NCBI GenBank assembly: GCA_039583875.1
Contig: CM077162.1
Span: 162,275,826 to 162,339,825, forward strand
From: Platanthera guangdongensis
Taxonomy: Eukaryota; Streptophyta; Magnoliopsida; Asparagales; Orchidaceae
Direction of reading: 5' to 3'
DNA length: 64,000 bases
Position numbers and translations under genes: made by a program. The notes beneath the pieces were generated by a model. It was given only the letters and a program-made list of their open reading frames with translations. It ran no database searches and had not been told where the DNA came from. Position 1 is the stretch's first letter, and every line of letters starts with the position of its first letter. Positions 10,113 to 20,416 of this stretch are shown here, piece after piece.

Positions 10113-10845
10113 CTATTCTTCTACATCCCTCTCCTCTGGGACGAGAACCTCCGCCTCCACCTCTTCTTCCACGATCATCGCCTCGGCCGACTCCTCCCGA
10201 TCTCCTCCTGCCACCTCAACCTCGGCGCAGCTCTCCGCTTCCAGCTCCTCCCTGCCAACTTCCTGCTCCGCCTCCTCCATCCTTCGCTCCATCTCATCGG
10301 CCCCCTCTTGCCAAGAGATGGAGTTCACGGCGGTGAAGTAGCATTCCCGCGCCACCTTGGGGTCCCCCCTGACCCGAATCCCCTCGGCATTGAACTTCAA
10401 GCACTGGTGGAACGATGAGCGGACGCAGCGGAAGGCGCTGATGAGGGGCCTCCCGAAGATGGCGCTGTAGCTGCTGGGGGCGTCCACGATGACGAACCTG
10501 CAGTTCCTGAACTGCCCCCCCCCCCCCCCCCCCCAGGGTGACATGGAGCCCCACTCCTCCTTCTAGCTCCTTCCTCTCCCCCGAAAATCTGAACAAGGGC
10601 CCATCAGAGGTCAACACCCTCTTCGCCTCCACCTTCATTGCGTCAAACGTCTTCTTAAAGACGACGTTAACGGAGCTTCCGTTGTCAACGAGGATCCGGG
10701 AGACGGTGAAATTTTCGATGGCTGTCTGGATGACCAGCGCATCGCAAAATGGATCCTCATGATCCGGTATATCGCTCCTCGAGAAGGTGATCCTCTCTTC
10801 TGGGTGTGCGGTTTGGGATGTGGAGCCAACGCTCCGGCGATACAT
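10113..10845 (-). pseudogene. Element B protease region
   Basis: From 10,845 the frame reads ITFSRSDIPDHEDPF, then the aspartic protease motif ILVDNGSSVNVVF, as in Tat/Athila proteases (DNGSS in place of DSGST). A run of 20 C (20 G on the coding strand) at 10,515-10,534 breaks the frame. The other frame continues with APSSYSAIFGRPLISAFR and the KVARECYF motif typical between protease and RT, then a Glu-rich linker ending at 10,113. Role: cleaving the gag-pol polyprotein. Confidence 0.85.
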
Positions 10846-10999
10846 GGTATGGAGGTTCTCCCTCCGGGAGGCCTCTACCCCCCCCCCTCCCCGTGGATTA
10901 CCCTGATCCCTCCTCGGGTCCCGACATCCACCCGGTCTTCACAACGGTCTCCTCCTGTTTCCCCTCATTTCGAGAAACTCCGGGCTCGTGGCTGTGGCG

Positions 11000-12271
11000 T
11001 GCCCCTCCTCCTAATGGAAGTCGCAGTAGGGCAACTCCACCCTAACTTCTCTCCTCCTCCTCCTCGCTACTCTCTTCATCTCCCCTATGGCTATGGCCAT
11101 AGCCTGTTCTTGATCGGGGAGTCGAGGCCTCTGGTCCTGCCTCCAGCCCTGGGGGTGGAATTGATCCTGCCCCCCCCCCCCGATGGCGGTCCCTTCCTTG
11201 ATACCCTCTCTGTGGCCCCTGCCCTTGCCACTCGGGTCTCCAACCCAGCCGACGGTCGGGCTCCTGACGCCCCCACCGGGGCTGCTGCTGCCCCTGGAGC
11301 TGCCTCTGCTCCCTCTACCGGGGCTCGGCTCTCCTCTCTTTCTGCCCTCTTCCGCCTCTTGGCTCCTCCTCCTCCGTGGCCCACCTGGCCAGCTTCCGGG
11401 CAAACTCCGGATTTGACGCCTCCAAGTCAACTTCTCTCGCCGCCCTCTCCATTAGCTCCTCGTAGGAGAGGGGGGGCACTCTCTTCAGCTCCATCCTAAA
11501 GAAACCCTGTTGCAGGCCCAGGGTGAAAGTCATCATCAGACTGTGGCCTGACATCTCCTGGACCTGGGTGACCTCATCCTGAAACCGGTCGACGTAGCTC
11601 CCCAACGACTCATTCACTCCCCGCTTGATGTGGAACAGGGACTCAGACTCATTCCTCCTCTTCGAGGTAGTGAACCTCAGCATGAACTCCCGGCGCAGGT
11701 CCTCGATGCAGTAGATGGAGCTGGCCGGCAGCTGGTGAAACCACTCCCTCGCCTTCTCTTTAAGAGTGATGACGAAGAGTCGGCACTTGAACCCATCCGA
11801 CATCTGCCGGATCGAGACCACGTCCTCAAACCACAGGACGTGTTGGACCGGGTCTCCCTTCCCGGTGTAGTAGGACATCTCGGGTTCCCTGAACACCTCC
11901 GGAACTAGAGCAGAAGAGACCAACTCGCTGAAAGGGCTGCCTCCCCCTACTGGGCAAGCCGGCGCGTCTCGCGGGCCCAACTCGCCGATCCGGCCACTGT
12001 CTGCCGAGCCGGGGAAGAGCTCGCGCCCGGGGAGCTCGCACCCCCGGCCTTCCTCGACCACTTCTTTCCCAGCTCGCCTGCCGGGGGCGTCCTCACCTAG
12101 AGACAGGGCGGCTGCGATCTGGATAGCTGGTGTCGAGCACTCGTCCCGCGTGCCGAGTGCGAACTTGACGAGGCTTAGCATCTCGTTCCTGAAATCTTCA
12201 AACATCCCCATCGTGGCCAGAGGTGGGGGGGGCGGCGAGTCCGACCTGTCAGATCCTTGCCCTCCTGTCAT
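11000..12271 (-). pseudogene. Element B gag
   Basis: The first ATG on the minus strand is at 12,271. The capsid region shows SYYTGKGDPVQHVLWFEDVV, LFVITLKEKAREWFHQLP and RREFMLRFTTSKRRNESES, a clear plant gypsy gag (Retrotrans_gag type). The C-terminal part is low in complexity (Gly, Arg, Pro), includes a 12-base C run at 11,170-11,181 that disturbs the frame, and ends near a zinc knuckle remnant, PYCDFH then a stop then EEGH, like the YCEFHxxxGH knuckle of Tat gag. Role: forms the particle that packages the RNA. Confidence 0.82.
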
Positions 12272-12307
12272 CGAGCTTGCTGAAAGTTTTCTGTGCTGAC
12301 CATGCTC

Positions 12308-12323
12308 CACGCTCACCGCACCA
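12308..12323 (-). other. Primer-binding site of element B
   Basis: On the minus strand, three bases after the 5' LTR, the sequence TGGTGCGGTGAGCGTG starts with TGG, complementary to a tRNA CCA end. I could not assign the tRNA. Confidence 0.5.
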
Positions 12324-12326
12324 AAA

Positions 12327-13076
12327 TGTTGAAACCGAAAAATGGTCTCCTGTGGAGTTCACCCTTGGGGAAGGGGTGATTGTGCACCTACTTCGCTCCT
12401 GCAAGCAAAACAACAAGGGAAACAAGAAATAACTGACCCAAGGGCTCGGCGGGGAGGACTCACCACACACCCGGAAGATCTAAGAGCGCTTCCCCTCCTT
12501 AGCCATAGGCCGAGCTAAGGTATCCTCAGAAAGCGCTTGAAAGATGGAGCAAGGGGGCACTGACATCATGTTTTCTGAGGTACCCATTGGGTCCTATTTA
12601 TAGATTTCTGAAAATGGCCTGCAAATAGACAACTCTCGCTGTCCTGAACGGCTATGTGCAGTCCAGGTTGGTCTGCCAACAGCGTAACTCTGCTGTTCTG
12701 AAAGGCTATGGGCAGGCCAGCGGGGGCAAAATAGTAAAAAGTACCTCATAGACCTGGGCAAGCTGAGGAGCTCGGCCACCCCTGAAAGTCCTACTCGCCT
12801 ACTGTCTGCCGAGCTCCATAGGGCGAGTGCGAGCTGGCTACTGTGCTCGCCCTTCGATCTTCCTTCAGTAGTCGAGCTCCGCTCGACGAAGCCCGGGCCT
12901 GTCTCGGCGAATGCCGATATTGGGGTCGCGACGAATGCCGAGCTCGGGTTCGGCTTTTCCTGTCGAGCTCGTCTACTGCCTTCAGATTCCTCTGCTGAGC
13001 TCGCCTGCTGCTTGGGCGATCTGAACCGGCCGGTCTGGTTCCTGGCGACCTCACTCGCAGGATACGGGGTTGTACA
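12327..13076 (-). repeat. Element B 5' LTR
   Basis: 750 bp, TGTTGAAACC...GTTGTACA on the + strand, partner of 756-1,506. The minus-strand TATA box TATAAATA is at 12,595-12,602, upstream of gag. The CTACT duplication follows at 13,077-13,081. Confidence 0.93.
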
Positions 13077-13081
13077 CTACT

Positions 13082-14730
13082 AGCGAGGAACGACTAGGCC
13101 TTGCCTCTTTTCATCTTAACAGCGCCGCACAACTGTGATTCTCCTAACTCCATCGCGAACGGCCATACCTGTAATGGGACGAGTTCAAGGCCGCCTGCAC
13201 GCTCCGTTTCGGCTCGTCCCTCCAGGGGAACCCCCTCGGCGACCTGATCGACCTTCGTCAAACGGGAGCCCTGGAAGACTACATCGACTGTTTTCAACTC
13301 TTGCTCACAAGGGCATCTACGTGTCGTCTGGATCAACAAGTTCCCATCTTTACGGCCTGTTTACACGAACGGCTTCGTCTAGATGTCGAGTTCCAAGACC
13401 CGTCCGACCACACGACCGCCATAAATATCGCACGGACGTGCGAGCGTCGTATTCTTTTGGATCGCCACAACATACCCCGTCATGATTCCGGGCACTCCTT
13501 CGGCGAGACCACTTCCGCTACGCCGGCCTCTCGGTCCGCACAAACCGCCGACACATCCAAACCACCTTTCCAGCGTCGTCTTTCCCATGATGAAATGACT
13601 AAACGTCGCGCCAAGGGGCTCTGCTTCAACTGCGAGGAACTTTTTGGACCCAACCACTGCTGCAAACGCCTCTTTTGGATTGTGGTGGACGACCCGTCCG
13701 ATGATGGCGGCGAGGGCCCAGATTTGGAGGCACCTAAAATCTCGGTCAACGACATTGTCGGGCCACAAGGGGGCCACATGCTGCAGCTTCCTGTCCACGT
13801 GGCGGGCACCACCCTCGTGGCCTTGCTAGACTCCGGCAACACGCACAACTTCATCCTCCACAAGACCGTGACCACCCTACAACTTCCGGTCACGTCCCGC
13901 CATCAACTCCAGGTCTCGGTGGCCAATGGCCACAACATGGCATGCCCCGCGCTGTGCAGCCGCGTGCCGCTAACAATCCATCACCGGGACTTCAACATCG
14001 ATCTCTTGCTCATAGATATCGATTGTTTTGATATCGTGTTGGGGGTCCGTTGGTTGCGTACTTTGGGACCAATCATGTGGGACTTCAACAATCTCACCAT
14101 GCAGTGGTACATCGACTCACAACGGGTGGACTACCAATGCCTCAGCCCATCAGACAAGCTGAGGGCTTTCCTCATGCACGGCACGGACGCTGCGGGGGAG
14201 CACCGACCCCAGGACATCCAACTTCTGCTCCAAGAGTTTGCAGACAGCTTCACAATTCCGGAAGTCCTCCCTCCCCACCGACTGCAGGACCACCGCATTT
14301 GTATATTACCCGGGGTCGCGCCGGTCGTAGTCCTCCCCTACCGCTACCCGTTTCTCCAGAAAGACGAAATCGAGCGGCAGTGCGCCGCAATGCTCCAACG
14401 GGGCCTCATCCGACAGAGCGTCTCCCCATTTTCGTCATCGGCCCTTCTGGTACACAAGAAGGGCAACACATAGCGTTTTTGCGTCGATTACCGGGAACTC
14501 AACGCCAAGACAGTCAAGGACAAATTTCCAATATCGGTGGTCGAGGAGCTCCTCGACGAGTTGCATGGCGCACGCTTCTTCTCCAAGCTCGACTTATACT
14601 CCGGATACCACCAAGTGTGCCTGGCCGCCAACAACGTGGAGAAGACGGCCTTTCGGACGCACCACAGACATTTTGAGTTCCTCATCATGCCTTTGGGCTT
14701 AACCAATGCGCCCTCCACCTTCCAATCGCC
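13082..14730 (+). pseudogene. Element A gag C-terminus, protease and RT N-terminus
   Basis: The gag frame resumes after element B. Three stops (TGA, TAA, TAA) fall between about 13,131 and 13,173, then WDEFKAA, FGSSLQGNPLGDLIDLRQTG and ALEDYIDCFQLLL give the usual gag core. A zinc knuckle follows (GLCFNCEELFGPNHCCK, about 13,618-13,670), then an aspartic protease motif ALLDSGNTHNFI near 13,825. The RT starts with LPYRYPFLQKDEIERQ, is cut by TAG at 14,471-14,473 where relatives have Trp ([16 protein letters not shown]), and goes on through [14 protein letters not shown] (catalytic Asp intact) to APSTFQS, where a deletion occurs. Organisation and motifs fit a chromovirus-like gypsy element. Confidence 0.88.
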
Positions 14731-15955
14731 GAGCATCTCCTCCAAGTGCGCAAAGTTCTCTCCCTTTTCCGCCACCACCAACTGGTTCTCAAGGAGTCCA
14801 AGTGTTCGTTCGGGCATTCTAGTGTCGCCTATCATGGCCACGTAGTGCACACACATGGCGTGTCAGCCGACCCGGAGAAACTTCAAGGGATCGCCGCATG
14901 GCCGACCCCCCGCTCGCAGCGCGACATCCGAGCCTTTTTGGGGTTGACCGGCTACTTCAGGCGATTCATCCACAACTACAGCACCATTGTCGAACCTCTC
15001 TTGGCACTCTTACGCCGCAAGGAATTCGTATGGGAGGACACCGCGCAGAATGCTTTTACGGATCTCCAAGCCTCCCTCACCTCAGCTCCAGTACTCCACC
15101 GGTCGGACTTCAATACGGCCTACTACATCGAATGCGACGCCTCCGCCCTTGGGTGCGGTGTGGTCCTCCATCAACAGGGCCACCCAATCGCATATTTTAG
15201 CCGTCACACAGCACTACATCACAACAAGCTGTCAGCCTACGAACTGGAACTCATCGGATTAGCCAAAGCCGTCCAACATTGCCAACCTTATCTTTTGGGC
15301 CGCACCTTCATTGTCCGGATAGATCACTTCAGTTTAAAATACCTTTTGGAGCAACGACTGTCCACCGTTCCGCAACAACGGTGGGTGAGCAAACTATTGG
15401 GGTTTGATTTCACCGTCGAATACAAGGCGGGGGCTCTCAACAGGGCCGTGGATGCTCTCTCTCGTCGCCATGACGACGGCCCCGACGACTCCGCCATAAT
15501 CTGCGCCCTCTCGCGGCCGACCGCCCCCCTCGTGGACACCATCCGGACCGAGACCGTCAATTCACCGTCCCTCTCCGAGTTGCTCTGCCGAGCGCAAGAG
15601 GGTCATTTACCACCAGTGTGGACGAGCCGCGACGGCCGCATTCTCTACAAAAACCAGATTTACTTGCCACTGACATCGTCTCACATTCCTACCATTGTGA
15701 AGGAGGCGCACGATCGGGCGCCTGAGGGAATTCACAAGACCCTTCACCGCATACGTGCTGAGTTCTATTGGAAAGGACTCCGCCGTCACGTCCAACATTT
15801 TATTGCACAATGCGTCGTATGTCAACAAAATAAAGTAGTCAACTTATTACCGGCGGGCCTTCTCCAACCGTTACCTGTACCAACTCAAATCTGGGCTGAT
15901 ATTTCCATGGACTTTGTGAAGGGCCTTCCCCGCAGCAAAGGAAAAAACCATCCTC
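14728..15955 (+). pseudogene. Element A RT C-terminus, RNase H and integrase zinc finger
   Basis: Immediately after APSTFQS the sequence jumps to [19 protein letters not shown] in another frame. The expected segment with the (F/Y)xDD active site is missing, a deletion of roughly 100 bp by family comparison. What follows is intact: FLGLTGYFRRFIHNY, RNase H (YYIECDASALGCGVVLHQQG, YELELIGLAKAVQH), then the integrase zinc finger (YWKGLRRHVQHFIAQCVVCQ) and MDFVKGLPRSKGK. The frame shifts again at about 15,950. Confidence 0.88.
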
Positions 15956-16885
15956 ATGGTGGTGGTGGACAAATTTTCGAAGGGGGCACACTTCCTTCCT
16001 CTTGCCCGCCCACTCATCGCTGAACGGGTCGCCCAACTGTTCTTCAACGACATCGTCCGCTTGCACGGGTTGCCGGAAAGTATTGTGTCCAACCGCGACA
16101 AGGTCTATACAAGCAGCTTCTGGAAGGAACATTTCACGCTCAGCGGAACGACGCTACAACTCTCGTCTGCATACCATCCGCAATCGGACGGCCAAACGGA
16201 AGTGGTCAACCGGACCGTGGAAATGTACCTCTGTTGTCAAACCCGTGAACACCCCAAAAACTGGGTCAATTGGCTCCCATGGATCGAGTATTGCTATAAC
16301 ACCTACCACTCAGCGTTCCAAACGACACCGTTCCGGCTCATCTACGGACGGGAACCGCCCAAGCTCGCCGCCTACGAACCCGGCCTGGCCACCTTGACTC
16401 CTGTGGATCAACAGTTGCGGGATCGGGATAGTATGCTCGCCACCACCCGCGAACACCTTCTGTAAGCTCAACACCGCATGGAGACCGCTTACAACCGGGG
16501 CCACCAGAACGTCTCCTATGTCGTGGGGGAATGGGTATGGCTCAAACGCCGGCCGTATCGCCAGCCGACACTACATAGGACTGACCCCTCCACCAAATTG
16601 GGACCCCGGTTCTACGGTCCCTTCCAGATTGTTCACCGCATCAGGGAGGTTGCCTACCGCCTCCACCTGCCACCCGAGGCACGTATTCACGACGTGTTCC
16701 ACGTCTCCCAGCTGAAACATTTCTACGGCGAACCTCCATCGGCACCACTCGTGGACATTCCGTCTCAGCTTAAGGACAAGCTTTCATCCGACGAGGTAGG
16801 AGATGTTACGACACTAACCGCAGACAAACCATGTTGGGGGAAGGTCTACCATCGCCGCAACACTGCTGGAGATTCGGCCGCATAA
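15956..16885 (+). pseudogene. Element A integrase core and C-terminus
   Basis: The core reads MVVVDKFSKGAHF, LHGLPESIVSNRDKVYTS and AYHPQSDGQTEVVNRTVE. The second acidic residue is lost: relatives have SDRDKVFTS and here it is SNRD. A TAA stop at 16,462-16,464 precedes the C-terminal part (GEWVWLKRRP, KLGPRFYGPFQIVHRI, IHDVFHVSQLKHF). A short tail (KDKLSSDEVGD ... GKVYHRR) resembles what lies after the chromodomain in related elements, but no chromodomain is visible, so it was probably deleted. The frame ends at 16,885. Confidence 0.85.
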
Positions 16886-16910
16886 GCGGCACTTCATATT
16901 TTAGAATAAT

Positions 16911-17245
16911 TTTACTTCTACTTGTGTTCTTGTTATCTAAGCCCAAACGGGGGGCCCACACTCTTATTTTTAGTATGTTCATGTTTCTAATTTTTGTTCC
17001 CGTTGTTAAGCCCAAACGGGGGGCACACGATTTCCTTCTTATGCACTACATAACCCCATGGGGATGAACCGATTTTGGCATGCAATAAGAATTATCAATT
17101 TCTTTCTCTCACCCAAGTCCACTCTTCCTCATCCCCTGCACTCACGAATTCCGCTCCCTCCCCAAACCTCCGCCGCCATCCTCCAACCTGGAGGATCTCC
17201 ACCCCAGTCATCGGCGAGCACGAGCCCAGACCTCGGCACATAACA
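16911..17245 (+). repeat. Element A 3' LTR
   Basis: Matches window positions 1-333, including the doubled AAGCCCAAACGGGGGGC motif and the CATAACA end at 17,245. The true start is somewhere between the pol stop (16,885) and 16,911, and cannot be fixed because the 5' LTR start is outside the window. Confidence 0.88.
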
Positions 17246-18064
17246 TACTCTTACTCTCAGAGACATTTTTGTGGATCGCAGTCTCTTTATTAATAAAGTT
17301 GTGAACCACAAAGGAGTAAGAGGCCACGATGTCAAACAATGTTTTAGCAAGGGGTTCGTTTACAAACAAAATATCTGAGATGATGCATTCTCATGTATAT
17401 GAAATTGACTAATTTACTAGCAAAAATTTGAAACCACTTGGGGATCAAGTCCTCACTTTAAGTCCAGTGTGTAGGACTGCAGGGCTGCAGGGTGATGATT
17501 CCTCTATTGTTCCCTGATCTGCCAGGTTGGCTTCTGCCCTGACCCCTGCCCCATTACCCAGCTGCCAACTGGTGGCACTTGCCTGCCATTGAATTGCATG
17601 TGTGATAACTAATGACATAGATAGTAGTTTACCCCCTGCCATTGAATTGCATGTGTTATAGCTAATGACATAGATAGTAGTTTACCCTAAAGAAACCGAG
17701 GACCCAGTTCTAGCCTTGTGGGGGCAGTGGGTGGAAATCTCTGTCGGTTTTTTCTTCTTTGTTGCAACATCATCTAATCAGCCCCCATAGTTTTTGCTAC
17801 ACGAGTAATATCCTTCAAGGAGGAATTGGCCGCCATAATCAAATGATGGTAGTTGGATTCACGAAGACCTCGGTAGAAACGATCCACCTTGTGGAGAATC
17901 ATTCAAGGCCATATTACCAATGAGTCAGGCAATCCTGCATACTTAGGACCTGCTCTGATAAGTAAGGCAAGGTGGTCCATTGGTCTAACAACCTCGACTT
18001 GAGTATAATATTCCTTGTTGCGTATTATGCATCCTAACAGTAAGACGTCAATTTAATGAGTGTA
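17246..18064. other. Unassigned spacer with a short tandem duplication
   Basis: There is no gene here. A 52-bp unit beginning CTGCCATTGAATTGCATG is duplicated head to tail (17,584-17,635 and 17,636-17,687). On the minus strand around 17,900-17,770 a short open stretch (VDRFYRGLRESNYHHLIMAA, then LKDITRVAKTMG) is reminiscent of plant gypsy gag and may be a remnant, but it is too short to be sure. Confidence 0.5.
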
Positions 18065-18419
18065 TGTTACGGGTCCTTTATGGTGTTATTTATTACTAAT
18101 TATTTCTTAATATTCTGTCTTAGAGTCGCGTTCTAATATGGCGTCATTATTTATGTCGTGTATTTATGAGGCATCCTTTTTAGTGTGTCTTGTATTTCCA
18201 TTAAAGGTATGTTGTAAGTCTAATTTAAAGGAAAAATTGGGTCTGTATTGGTATGAACGAAGAAAGTCTATTTTCTCTAACCCTAAAAGAGATTTGGGAA
18301 GCTCTTTCTCTCGAGCACGCCCCACATAGGCAGCCGCGGTCAAGGTTCCGTAATATCTCGGCCACTGTCATCTCCACCCACGGTCACTCCTCCGGCAACA
18401 TCCAAGTAGACACATAATA
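18065..18419 (+). repeat. Element H 5' LTR
   Basis: 355 bp, partner of 19,736-20,094. The last bases read CACATAATA where the partner has CCCATAACA, so the terminal CA has mutated. Confidence 0.85.
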
Positions 18420-19162
18420 TCTTGGTATCAGAGGGACTCTTTCCTCGGCTCGAGATTTCCACCGCTCGACCACTGCCCTCACGGTTTCAATACACCAAAT
18501 TTCCAATCACGTCGCATCGGTTTCTACGACGCCAGCAACGATTTCTAGCAGCCTCTGCTTCCTACAGCGTTGACACATTCGTCTCCTCCTCACTCAGCTG
18601 CAAATGTTTGCCTCTGCTTCCCTCCTGTCGGCGTTCTCCTCTGTCCATCGTTGTTGTCTTTTTGCTGCTTCCACGCCCTTCTTCCCAAGCGACGTCGCAT
18701 CTACGCGTCTTCTGTCCGTTCCAGTGCCACACGACAGGTTGTGCTCATCTCCTTCTTACAACAGCATTCCAGCTCACCGACGATCGCGTTCCTTCATTCT
18801 GTGACACACGTCTCCTGTTTCAGACCCTCTTTCTGGTTTCGACGAACTCTCACATCTTCCCGCCGATCCCAATTGTCATCTTCCAGCAGCTTTCCCCCCG
18901 GTCGCGTCAGTCCGACACTTCTCTCCTTGCCTCTTGTCTTTCACGCCAGCAAATCCATCCAGGGAAAAGCTCATTAATCGAGCAATTCCCGAGCCCCTCG
19001 CTCCCCGTGCCGAACTTTGCTACCCCTCATGAGCCCTGTGCAAAACGCGTGGAAAAGAAACTTGGTCAGACTGGTCTAATTTCTTCAAGCCCCTCTGCAA
19101 CAACTATCTCTCCCAACAGGCGCTCCTTTTCTCTCGAACCTATAACAAACTAATTAATTATC

Positions 19163-19521
19163 ATGAACTGCAAGTTTACCGCCGCTGATGCCGCAGCCAT
19201 CGGTTGGATGTTACAAGAATTTACGACCATGGACGCTCGTCGTTAGGCCGACAAGTTCATCATCGAGAAGACATGGCGGCACTCCTATACAAGTTTGATG
19301 ATTTGATATCAACCTTCCTGCCAAAGCCTCCACCAACATTGTTGCCGCCTCTCCTCGTACAACTGCCTTCTTTGCCAGCCGACGATGGTCCGCCGCTACC
19401 ACCAACGGCTCCTACCCTATCAATCCCTGCATTGTCGGTTCCTCTGACTACCTCACCGCTTCCTCTGGCCCCGCTCATGTCGGCCACTACTTTATCGGGC
19501 CCCGTAGATCCCTTCGTTTAG
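19163..19521 (+). pseudogene. Gag-like remnant inside element H
   Basis: An ATG at 19,163 gives MNCKFTAADAAAIGWMLQEF, reminiscent of gag starts in plant gypsy elements, but it ends at a TAG after 27 codons. A second frame (to 19,521) is Pro/Leu/Ser-rich, with no motif. The preceding 740 bp (18,422-19,153) is an open but low-complexity Ser/Pro/Phe-rich stretch without recognisable domains, more like a leader than a gene. Confidence 0.35.
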
Positions 19522-19735
19522 TCGTCCGGTCCCAAGTCGGCACTGTCATTTCTGCCTGCTGCGGCTTGCTCTTCGCACGAGCTACTGTCGTTCCGCTCGT
19601 TCATCACCTTCGTTTCTACCTCAGACTCTATTAAAGCAACACGATACCGAGAATTATTTTGACGCGAAATCAAAGAGTCAGACGATCATGCAGTACAAGA
19701 CTCATTCGAGCTCGAGGACGAGCTTGATTTGAAGA

Positions 19736-20094
19736 TGTTATGGGTCCTTTTATGGCGTTATTTATTATTAATTATTTCATAATATTCTGTCCTAGAGTCG
19801 CTTCTTAATATGACGTCGTTATTTATGTCGTGTCTTTATGAGGTGTCCTTTTTCGTCACATTTCTAAGTCTATCTCATATTTCCATTAAAGGTCTGTTGT
19901 AAGTCTTATTTGAAGGACTCATTGGGTCGTGTATTGGTATGAATGAAGAAAGTCTACTTTCCCTAACCCTAAAATAGATCTTGGAAGCTCTCTCTCTCTC
20001 GAGCACGTCCCACTTAGGCAGCTGCGATTAAGGCTCTGTAGTATCTCTCCACCTTCAGTCACTCCTCCGGCAACATCCAAGTAGACCCATAACA
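19736..20094 (+). repeat. Element H 3' LTR
   Basis: 359 bp, TGTTATGGGTCC...CCCATAACA, matching 18,065-18,419 with frequent substitutions and a few small indels. It is preceded by GAGCTCGAGGACGAGCTTGA. Confidence 0.85.
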
Positions 20095-20233
20095 GTGCAC
20101 CGGAGACAAGTTAATACCCTATGCGGGCCTGGCTTGTATGCCACATAGAAAGAGGATTGATTGTTAGGAGTCAAATCCAATAATTTTAGTTACTAAGAGG
20201 ACGAAGCGCTGTCACACCGTGATTTGTAGGCCT

Positions 20234-20416
20234 GAAATACCTTTATACGACATTGCGAGAATTGGAGTTCGGGTTGGCATGAAAACCATTAGGCAACCTT
20301 GAGTGCATTTGAGCTGGGTTGACATGAATTATCTTTATGTGACCTTGCGAGTGTCGGAGCTAGTGTTCGCATGAAATACCTTTACGCAATCTTGCGAGCA
20401 ATGGAGCTGGGGTTTT
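20234..20416. repeat. Four-copy ~46-bp degenerate tandem repeat
   Basis: Units start at 20,234, 20,281, 20,326 and 20,373 (spacing 47, 45, 47). Each is a variant of GAAATACCTTTA followed by (A/C)(C/T)TTGCGAG and GGAG(T/C)T...GGCAT. The copies are diverged, so the array is old. Confidence 0.7.

Larger units (their letters stand above)
756..13076 (-). mobile_element. Element B: Tat-type Ty3/gypsy retrotransposon, 12.3 kb, with antisense genes
   Basis: Two ~750-bp LTRs (756-1,506 and 12,327-13,076) start TG and end CA. They are flanked by a perfect 5-bp duplication, CTACT, at 751-755 and 13,077-13,081. Gag (12,271 to about 11,000), protease, reverse transcriptase, RNase H and integrase (to 6,950) run on the minus strand. 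The 5.4 kb between pol and the 3' LTR holds two + strand genes and a tandem array. That layout, with a long 3' region carrying antisense frames and tandem repeats, is what is known of the plant Tat group (Retand, Grande, RIRE2-like). The polyprotein is broken by frameshifts, nonsense codons and two catalytic or structural substitutions, so this copy is inactive. Confidence 0.93.
1..17245 (+). mobile_element. Element A: Ty3/gypsy LTR retrotransposon, 5' truncated by window, split by element B
   Basis: The first 333 bases match 16,911-17,245, so these are the two LTRs of one element. Between them lie, on the + strand, a primer-binding site, gag, protease, reverse transcriptase, RNase H and integrase in gypsy order (integrase last). 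Gag is interrupted after codon 100 by element B. Removing B with one copy of its CTACT duplication brings the gag frame back into register with the frame resuming at 13,082, which confirms the insertion. The element is dead: it has several nonsense codons, a deletion removing the reverse transcriptase active site, an altered integrase aspartate and at least two frameshifts. The left end lies outside the window, so the target duplication of A cannot be tested. Confidence 0.92.
18065..20094 (+). mobile_element. Element H: small non-autonomous LTR retrotransposon
   Basis: Two LTRs of 355 and 359 bp (18,065-18,419 and 19,736-20,094) begin TGTTA(C/T)GGGTCC and end CCCATAACA or its mutated form CACATAATA. 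The flanks are GTGTA and GTGCA, a 5-bp duplication with one transition. A Met-type primer site, TTGGTATCAGAGGG, starts at 18,422. The 1.3-kb interior has no protease, RT or integrase. It must therefore have moved with enzymes supplied by another element. LTR differences are many by eye, so it is old. Confidence 0.85.

Noticed and set aside
12308..12340. Gag of element B starting at 12,316
   Set aside because: That codon is GTG within the primer-binding region. The first ATG is at 12,271.
18422..19153. 243-codon frame in element H as a real protein
   Set aside because: It starts inside the primer site, is Ser/Pro/Phe-rich, and has no gag or pol motif.
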